From Phycisphaerales bacterium (lineage in GTDB: Bacteria; Planctomycetota; Phycisphaerae; UBA1845): a DNA stretch of 64,000 bases. Position numbers and translations under genes: made by a program. The notes under the pieces were generated by a model. The model ran no database searches. It had not been told where the DNA came from and saw only the letters and a list, made by a program, of their open reading frames with translations. This document shows, in pieces, positions 59,358-64,000 of the stretch. The first letter of the stretch is position 1. Each line of letters begins with the position of its first letter. The stretch is taken from NCBI GenBank assembly GCA_020639115.1, contig JACKHG010000002.1:558001-622000 (forward strand), in the 5' to 3' direction.

Positions 59358-60654
59358 CGGCGACCGCCGCGCCCCCGATCCGAGCCGCGCCCAAAAACAG
59401 AGCCGCGCCCGTAAGGAAGCGGAAGGGGCGGCAATCCCCGCGCAGCAAGGTCCACCCCAACCCGGGCGCTCGATAGCGAAACAAAACCGCGAGCGCCAGC
59501 GAGCGGACGGCGCGGCAGGACCGCAACACCAACACCCGCGCCGAATCGCGTGCTACCAGCGCCAAGCCCTCGCCGTCCTCCTCGTGGGCCTCATCCCCAC
59601 CGCTGCAAGCGCCCACTCCGTCAGCGTCTGCCGCGGCGAAATGCAGATCGCCGACCGCACCATCCACGTCGAAGTGACCATCCCCGCGCTCGACGTTGTC
59701 ACCTGCATCGGCCCGCGCACCACGAGTCCCCCGCAACGCGCCTGGGACGTGCTCGACGCCTGCGCCCTCACCTATGCCGACCACATCGTCGATGAACTGA
59801 TCATCCGCGACGAAACCGGCGCGCGGCTGCCCGGCACCTTCGTCTCGGTCACGCACGACTTCTCTGACCGCGAAACCGACGACCTCTACGCCATCGCTCC
59901 GGCGCAGGTCACGTTCGCGCTCGACTACCGCCTCGAACACCCGCCAACCTACCTGACGCTCCAGCAACTCTTCTTCACCCACGGCGCCATGCACGCCGCC
60001 CGGCTCGTCCTCGCCGCCCGCGCCGGTGACGCGGTCGCCACCGTCCAGCTCACCAACCGCGGCGAGCCCGTCACGATCCACCTCGAGCGCACCGGCGACG
60101 CCGTCACCATCGATCAGCCAGCCGCCTTCCGCATCCTCCACGCGGACGTCGCCATCGACACCTCCGGTGCCCGCGTCGAAATCGCCATGCCCTTTACGCT
60201 CCTGGAGACCTGGACCACGATCGACCGCGCCGCCCCGGACTTTCTCAACCGCGCCGAACAGCACGCAGCCCGATCAGCCGCCCGCGAACTGCTCACGACC
60301 CGCAACCCCGTCCGCATCAACGGCGCCGAAATCGCCCCGCACCTCGCCTCCGTGCAACTCCTCGATCCCACCGGCGCATCCGCCGACCGCCTCTACACCG
60401 GCGCCGCCCGCGTCGTCGCCCGCCTGGAATACCCCAGCCCCGCGCCCCCGCGCGACCTCACCCTCCACTGGACCCTCTTCAACAGCGCCGTCGTCGTCGC
60501 CGAGGTCACCCTCCACGCCAACGCCACCGAGCGCCGTTTCGAGCTCAGCACCTACACCCCCGACCTCCACTGGCCCCCAACGCCGCCAGCAGTACGCCCT
60601 GGTTCAAAAACGCAGCCACCCTCGAACCCCTCCACACCGAAGCCGAAGCCCTGA
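59344..60654 (+). CDS. Secreted protein of unknown function with repeats at its 5' end
   Basis: The frame codes for about 436 residues. The part from about residue 68 is convincing: signal-like RQALAVLLVGLIPTAASA, then AHSVSVCRGEMQIADRTIHV and a beta-rich domain. No usual start codon lies between the ATG at 59344 (which overlaps the GH38 stop by 14 bp) and the signal-like segment; the intervening 200 bases hold two copies of hairpin family B in frame. Either translation begins at 59344 and the repeat is translated, or it begins at a rare codon near 59545, or the start has been lost. No family is recognised. Confidence 0.6.
   Translation: MPRRNGDRRAPDPSRAQKQSRARKEAEGAAIPAQQGPPQPGRSIAKQNRERQRADGAAGPQHQHPRRIACYQRQALAVLLVGLIPTAASAHSVSVCRGEMQIADRTIHVEVTIPALDVVTCIGPRTTSPPQRAWDVLDACALTYADHIVDELIIRDETGARLPGTFVSVTHDFSDRETDDLYAIAPAQVTFALDYRLEHPPTYLTLQQLFFTHGAMHAARLVLAARAGDAVATVQLTNRGEPVTIHLERTGDAVTIDQPAAFRILHADVAIDTSGARVEIAMPFTLLETWTTIDRAAPDFLNRAEQHAARSAARELLTTRNPVRINGAEIAPHLASVQLLDPTGASADRLYTGAARVVARLEYPSPAPPRDLTLHWTLFNSAVVVAEVTLHANATERRFELSTYTPDLHWPPTPPAVRPGSKTQPPSNPSTPKPKP
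59400..59422 (+). repeat. Hairpin family B, single copy inside a reading frame
   Basis: GAGCCGCGCCCGTAAGGAAG then CGG: arms CCGC/GCGG and CC/GG, loop GTAA, inner mismatch GC/AA. It lies in frame in the 59344 gene. Confidence 0.75.
59484..59506 (+). repeat. Hairpin family B, variant copy with compensated pairs
   Basis: CCGC, GA, GC, GCCA, GC, GA, GCGG: the inner CC/GG pairs of other copies are GC/GC here, so pairing is kept while sequence differs. The loop is GCCA. Confidence 0.55.
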
Positions 60655-60708
60655 TCGAAGACCAATAGTCGAAGGTCGAAGGTCAAAGGTCGAAAACTCA
60701 ACGTCAGT

Positions 60709-60734
60709 AGTGTGCCATTGCGCTCGTGCAGCGG
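60709..60734 (+). repeat. Hairpin repeat family A, copy 5 (diverged)
   Basis: AGTGTGCCATTGCGCTCGTG then CAGCGG; the stem has a mismatch and a wobble pair. It follows the 59344 gene. Confidence 0.65.
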
Positions 60735-60761
60735 AAACATCATCAGCGCTGTGCCCCAACA

Positions 60762-60784
60762 GAGCCGCGCCCGTAAGGAAGCGG
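60762..60784 (+). repeat. Hairpin family B, single copy
   Basis: The 23-base core is identical to the copy at 59400. It lies 28 bp after family A copy 5. Confidence 0.75.
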
Positions 60785-60959
60785 AATCGGAAGAACGGCC
60801 CCCAGAAGAGTGTCTCCCCTGAAGGAGCGGAACGAACTGTGCCCCGAGGAATCCGTCCCACCGTGCGGCGTGACTACCGAGCACGAATCGCGTTTGTTCC
60901 CACCGCGCGCCGCCCCAAGCCCGACAGGGCGAACGAGTGCGGCCACCGGTGGAGTCCGC

Positions 60960-61022
60960 GCAGCGGATTCAACCCGTGGATCCCGTCCTCCAATGATCGC
61001 AACGGCCCTGCAGGGGCTACTG
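60960..61022 (+). repeat. Dispersed repeat family C, copy 1
   Basis: It contains CAACCCGTGGATC and GCCCTGCAGGGGC. A related copy lies at 61510-61573. Confidence 0.6.
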
Positions 61023-61038
61023 AGCGCTTGATTGAAAG

Positions 61039-61287
61039 CTAACGAGGAAGGGTCGCGATCCGTCGCACAGCCCCCGTCTGATTGTCCACGACAACGAGCG
61101 GCGCTCCTTTTCGGTTCGACTGCGTGAACACTTCCCAGGTCGTCAGACGCTCACAGGCTGTTGGCGAATCACACCGTAAATCAGCCGCACGAGCGGCATC
61201 CACGGCGATCTGTAGGGCCTCGCTCCGCGAAACCTTCAGCGCGGGCAATAGCAAGAACGCGCGGAGAACTCGATAAAAGTGGCCCAT
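61039..61287 (-). CDS. Small PepSY-like protein
   Basis: An 82-residue protein. The part KVSRSEALQIAVDAARAADL followed by LTTWEVFTQSNRKGAPLVVVDNQTGAVRRI has the helix-then-strand layout of PepSY-like domains. A short hydrophobic N terminus (VLRAFLLLPAL) could be a weak signal. The ribosome site is poor (AAGTGA). It is the only gene-like frame in the repeat island between 60.7 and 62.4 kb and could be real or a remnant. Confidence 0.55.
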   Translation of the reverse strand: MGHFYRVLRAFLLLPALKVSRSEALQIAVDAARAADLRCDSPTACERLTTWEVFTQSNRKGAPLVVVDNQTGAVRRIATLPR

Positions 61288-61509
61288 TGAAAATCACTTA
61301 TGCTGCCGTTGTCATGTGAGCCATATGCCGCACTGAGCCGATGATACAACGCATCAACCGAATTCCTCAATCCCGAACGTGCCAGGCCGAAGTGGAGCTG
61401 GGGGCACGATGTTCCCGACCACCTGCTTCAACCCCCGCCCGCGTCCAATCCCGCACCGCAAGGTGCGCAAGGCTGGAGCCGCGGGTGAAGCGCAACGCGG
61501 GCGCAGCCC

Positions 61510-61573
61510 GCGTCAGCGCAACCCGTGGACCTCGTCCCCCAAAAATCCCAACCGCCCCGCAGGGGCGGAAGGA
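61510..61573 (+). repeat. Dispersed repeat family C, copy 2
   Basis: It contains CAACCCGTGGACC and a perfect hairpin CCGCCCC-GCA-GGGGCGG. It aligns with the copy at 60960. Confidence 0.6.
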
Positions 61574-61597
61574 CACCTCAGCCCCAAACGTCCCACC

Positions 61598-61637
61598 GCC
61601 GTAACCAACTCAGAACCCCCCACGCCAGTGGGGGGCC
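61598..61637 (+). repeat. Repeat family D, copy 1
   Basis: GCCGTAAC block followed by hairpin CCCCCCAC-GCCA-GTGGGGGG. Confidence 0.7.
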
Positions 61638-61742
61638 ATGAAGCGCCATCGCCGTGTATTATCACCGCGCCCAATCAACGCGTACCGCATCCTCCCGTGC
61701 CGTTCCCCATTTCTCACTTTCGCACTTTCTCACCTTCCCACT

Positions 61743-61782
61743 GCCGTAACGAATCAGGACCCCCCACGCCAGTGGGGGGCCA
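61743..61782 (+). repeat. Repeat family D, copy 2
   Basis: The same GCCGTAAC block and identical CCCCCCAC-GCCA-GTGGGGGG hairpin, 145 bp after copy 1. Confidence 0.7.
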
Positions 61783-62242
61783 GGCCTCCTCGACCCGTCA
61801 TGAAATGGAAAGCGCCAAACCCCGCGCGCACCGCTCTGCCCGTAGACCCGAACTCCAACCCGCCGCTCCCCCCTCTGGCTGATAGCTGAAAGCCGAGAGC
61901 CGACAGCTCGCGTTTTTTCCTAGAAAAACGCGCCCAACCCCGCCAACCATGAAGCGCCCGCCAAGTTGTAGGGGGTAGTCAAGACATGGACGCCCGCGCC
62001 ACCGGCCCACGCCGCCCAATCAGGCCACGGGGCGCGAAGCCCCGTGACCGGGTCAATCGGAAGTGAGAGACCATGCACCCGCCACGCGAAGAACATTTAA
62101 TCAGGAGAAAGGTGATCAGGAGACCCCCAAACCAAACTACGGCCTTTCTCTGCGCACTCCGCGACTCCGCGGTGAGGCCCCCTCCCAGCCACGCGACGTT
62201 CGCCCGGCCCGCGCGCAAAAAAAACTCGCCCCAAAGCCGTTT

Positions 62243-62272
62243 GCCAGCGCCACTGCAACCTCTGGCGCTGGC
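62243..62272. other. 10-bp perfect hairpin in the repeat island
   Basis: GCCAGCGCCA and TGGCGCTGGC around a 10-base loop, 150 bp downstream of the HlyD stop on the minus strand. It could help end that transcript; there is no T tract. Confidence 0.35.
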
Positions 62273-62420
62273 GCCAACGCGGTTCACCCCGCGCCACGAC
62301 CCAGAATCGAGCGTCGATATGCGTAAAGCACAACTGTCAAACGGCTTTGGAGCGCGTCAGCCAGCCCACGTTTTGCAGCACTTGGTCTCCAGACTCCAGA
62401 CTCCGGACTCCAGACTGACC

Positions 62421-63818
62421 TCACAGATCCGCCAACGCCACCGTCCGCACCACCCGCACCGGCGAGCCGTCCTCCAGCGCACTCACGTTCTCGCAGATCA
62501 ACTGCATGCCCGGCTGAACACCCGCCAGGATCTCCACCGACTCGTCCGACCGCGTCCCGATCTTCACCGCGTGCGCCACCGCGTGGCCGCCCGACACCGT
62601 GAACACCTCCGCGTCGTCACTGCCCGGCGTGAGCTTCAGCGCGGCCTTCGGCAGCCACAGCCGCCCACCCTCGGCACTCTTGCCCGCGCTCTTCGGCTCC
62701 TCCGCACCCTTCCCCAGAAATTCCACCTTCGCCGACCCGTCCACGCACAACAGCGGCCCCGGATCCTCGATCCGTACCTTCACCTGCACGATCGCCCGCG
62801 CATAGTCGCCCGCGGGATCCACCCACATCACGTACCCGTGGTACGTCTGCCGATCCGAGTCCGGCGTGATCCGCGCCCGCTGCCCCGCAAACACCCGGTG
62901 AATGTCCCGCTCGCTGACGTCCACCTCGACGCGCAGCAGCGACATGTCCGCGATCGACACGAGCTGCGCGTTCGCATTCGCCCCCAACCCGCCCTCCGCC
63001 GCCAGGAAATCCCCAACCTGCGCGTTCCGCTCCAGGATCACCCCCGCGATCGGCGCCCGGATCGCGCAATCATCCAGCCGCTTCTGCCACACCCGCAGCA
63101 CCGACTTCGACGCCTCGAGCTGCGCGCCCGACATCTTCACCGAAGCGGCTGCACTCTTCGCAGCCGCCTCCGCCACCCGCACCGCCGCCTGCGCGCTCTC
63201 GTACAGGTTCTTCGCGTTGCGGTACTCGAACTCGCTCGCGGTACCGCCTTCGAACAACCCCTTCAACCGGTTGTAGTCCCGCTCGCGCAGCTCGAAGTCC
63301 GCCTGCGCCTCCAGGATCGCCGCCTCCGCTCGGGCCTGCTCCGCCTCCGCCCGCGCGACCGACTGCTCGCCCTGCGCGACGTTCGCAGCCGCCTCGTCCC
63401 GCTGCGCCCGGTAGATCGTGTCCTCCACCCGCGCCAGCACCTGGTCCTGCTCGACGTGGTCGCCCTGCTCGACGTTCAGCTCGACGATCTGCCCCGACAC
63501 CTTCGTCGCGACGTTCACCATCCGGTCGCTCACGATCCGCCCGTTGGCGACCATCACCACCGGCGCATCGGCTGCATCGCTCGCCTTCGCCGGCACCACG
63601 ACGAGATTCACGTCCGTCGTCTTCTCCGCCAGGGCGGCTGCGATGTTCGCGCCCGTCGTGCGGTAATACCACCACGCACCGCCCGCGGTCAGCAGCGCCA
63701 CCACGGCGATAATCGCCGCCAGCAGCCACCAGCCCCGGTGACTCGCCGTCGGACGCTGCCGCCGCTCGATCTGCAGCCGCGACAGGCCCGCCATCTTCTC
63801 CTGCATCGTGTCGTTCAT
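62421..63818 (-). CDS. HlyD/RND-type periplasmic adaptor protein
   Basis: A 465-residue membrane-fusion protein: one N-terminal helix (WWLLAAIIAVVALLTAGGAWW), a barrel/lipoyl part (GQIVELNVEQGDHVEQDQVL), a long Ala/Glu-rich coiled coil (about 140-250), the second lipoyl half (CAIRAPIAGVILERNAQVGD) and a beta-barrel (RVEVDVSERDI). It links an inner-membrane pump to an outer-membrane channel. It lies 24 bp after a MacB/FtsX-like permease gene, so it is the adaptor of a MacAB-type exporter. The cargo is unknown. Confidence 0.92.
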   Translation of the reverse strand: MNDTMQEKMAGLSRLQIERRQRPTASHRGWWLLAAIIAVVALLTAGGAWWYYRTTGANIAAALAEKTTDVNLVVVPAKASDAADAPVVMVANGRIVSDRMVNVATKVSGQIVELNVEQGDHVEQDQVLARVEDTIYRAQRDEAAANVAQGEQSVARAEAEQARAEAAILEAQADFELRERDYNRLKGLFEGGTASEFEYRNAKNLYESAQAAVRVAEAAAKSAAASVKMSGAQLEASKSVLRVWQKRLDDCAIRAPIAGVILERNAQVGDFLAAEGGLGANANAQLVSIADMSLLRVEVDVSERDIHRVFAGQRARITPDSDRQTYHGYVMWVDPAGDYARAIVQVKVRIEDPGPLLCVDGSAKVEFLGKGAEEPKSAGKSAEGGRLWLPKAALKLTPGSDDAEVFTVSGGHAVAHAVKIGTRSDESVEILAGVQPGMQLICENVSALEDGSPVRVVRTVALADL

Positions 63819-63842
63819 CGCCTGACCACCAACTCCACGTCC

Positions 63843-64000
63843 CTACGCCTCCCGCAACGCCGTCGTCACGCTCATCCGCGCCGCCCGCCACGCCGGCATG
63901 ATCGAGCCCACCAGCCCGATCGCCACCGCCACGATCAGCGACGTCCCGATGATCTTCGGCGTGATCGCCAGCCCATAGCTCACCGTCGTGAACGTCCGCG
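63843..64000 (-). CDS. ABC transporter permease, MacB/FtsX type (C-terminal end only)
   Basis: The last 51 residues of a permease that continues beyond the window. The end reads TSLIVAVAIGLVGSIMPAWR then AARMSVTTALREA, which is the terminal helix and P-x-x-AAR motif of MacB/FtsX-family permeases. Translation ends at TAG (63843-63845). It is upstream of the adaptor gene on the minus strand, with which it forms an export system. Confidence 0.85.
   Translation of the reverse strand, partial: RTFTTVSYGLAITPKIIGTSLIVAVAIGLVGSIMPAWRAARMSVTTALREA

Larger units (their letters stand above)
60655..61038. other. Repeat-rich gap, part 1
   Basis: No gene seen. It holds a short direct repeat of GTCGAAG type (60669-60700), family A copy 5, a family B copy and a copy of family C (60960-61022). 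Confidence 0.6.
61288..62420. other. Repeat-rich gap, part 2
   Basis: About 1.1 kb without a supported gene. It contains family C copy 2, two copies of a CCCCCCAC hairpin (61598, 61743), a CACGGGGC hairpin at 62026-62046, a GCCAGCGCCA hairpin at 62243-62272, and a run of CCAGACT repeats at 62386-62416. ORFs here are short and carry repeat-derived peptides. Confidence 0.7.

Overview
The window is high-GC, densely coding bacterial DNA that most likely comes from the phylum Planctomycetota, probably class Phycisphaerae. The clues are a secreted protein ending in a dockerin-like tail, a G|FTLVE pseudopilin of the planctomycete type, a CxxCGYNLTG...CPECG zinc ribbon inside CtaA, repeated cysteine-bearing surface modules, and several families of short hairpin repeats between genes. 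Genus and species cannot be read from it. No rRNA, tRNA, CRISPR array, integrase or insertion sequence was seen.

Layout. 0-7 kb: a secreted modular protein (cut by the window edge), an aldo/keto reductase, a parDE toxin-antitoxin pair with a visible promoter and operator, ribosomal protein bS21, and a minus-strand group of membrane hydrolase, STAS protein and a divergent RNase HII. 7-14.7 kb: a secreted cupredoxin-like protein, then the aa3-type oxidase operon coxB-coxA-coxC-subunit IV, two small membrane proteins, ctaA and ctaB. 14.9-19.2 kb: an octaheme lipoprotein cytochrome, a Cys-rich PAS/LuxR regulator, a small basic protein and a glycine-tailed RRM protein. 19.8-23.4 kb: a TadG-like VWA protein, a 37-residue membrane peptide and a pseudopilin. 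23.4-31 kb: a minus-strand metabolic operon (ASRT-family protein, TPP enzyme, enolase-superfamily enzyme, giant FAD/Fe-S oxidoreductase, DUF362 protein).

31.5-37.4 kb: a surface protein with Ig, two Lcl/DUF1566 and dockerin-like modules, a DUF2293 protein, then an ABC transporter, SCO copper chaperone and CtaM/DUF420 gene set with overlapping genes. 37.4-45 kb, minus strand: a secreted protein and the chain ECF sigma, anti-sigma, PDZ protein, folK, mutS. 45-50.7 kb: smpB and a second respiratory oxidase of cbb3/CcoN type with a diheme lipoprotein, CcoO, a CcoS-like protein and a tiny membrane subunit. 50.7-55 kb: a tandem repeat, an RbsA/RbsC-like transporter with damaged ATPase motifs, and a potassium-channel-like protein. 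55.4-64 kb: a large secreted GH38 alpha-mannosidase, a secreted protein of unknown function, a repeat-filled island with one small PepSY-like gene, and the end of a HlyD/MacB-type export operon.

How they fit together. The window is centred on aerobic respiration: two terminal oxidases, heme A synthesis (ctaA, ctaB), copper delivery and assembly (SCO, CtaM, CcoS-like), and periplasmic electron carriers (cupredoxin-like protein, octaheme and diheme cytochromes). The 23-31 kb operon looks like an oxidative catabolic route for a small organic acid that could feed electrons to this chain; the substrate is unknown.
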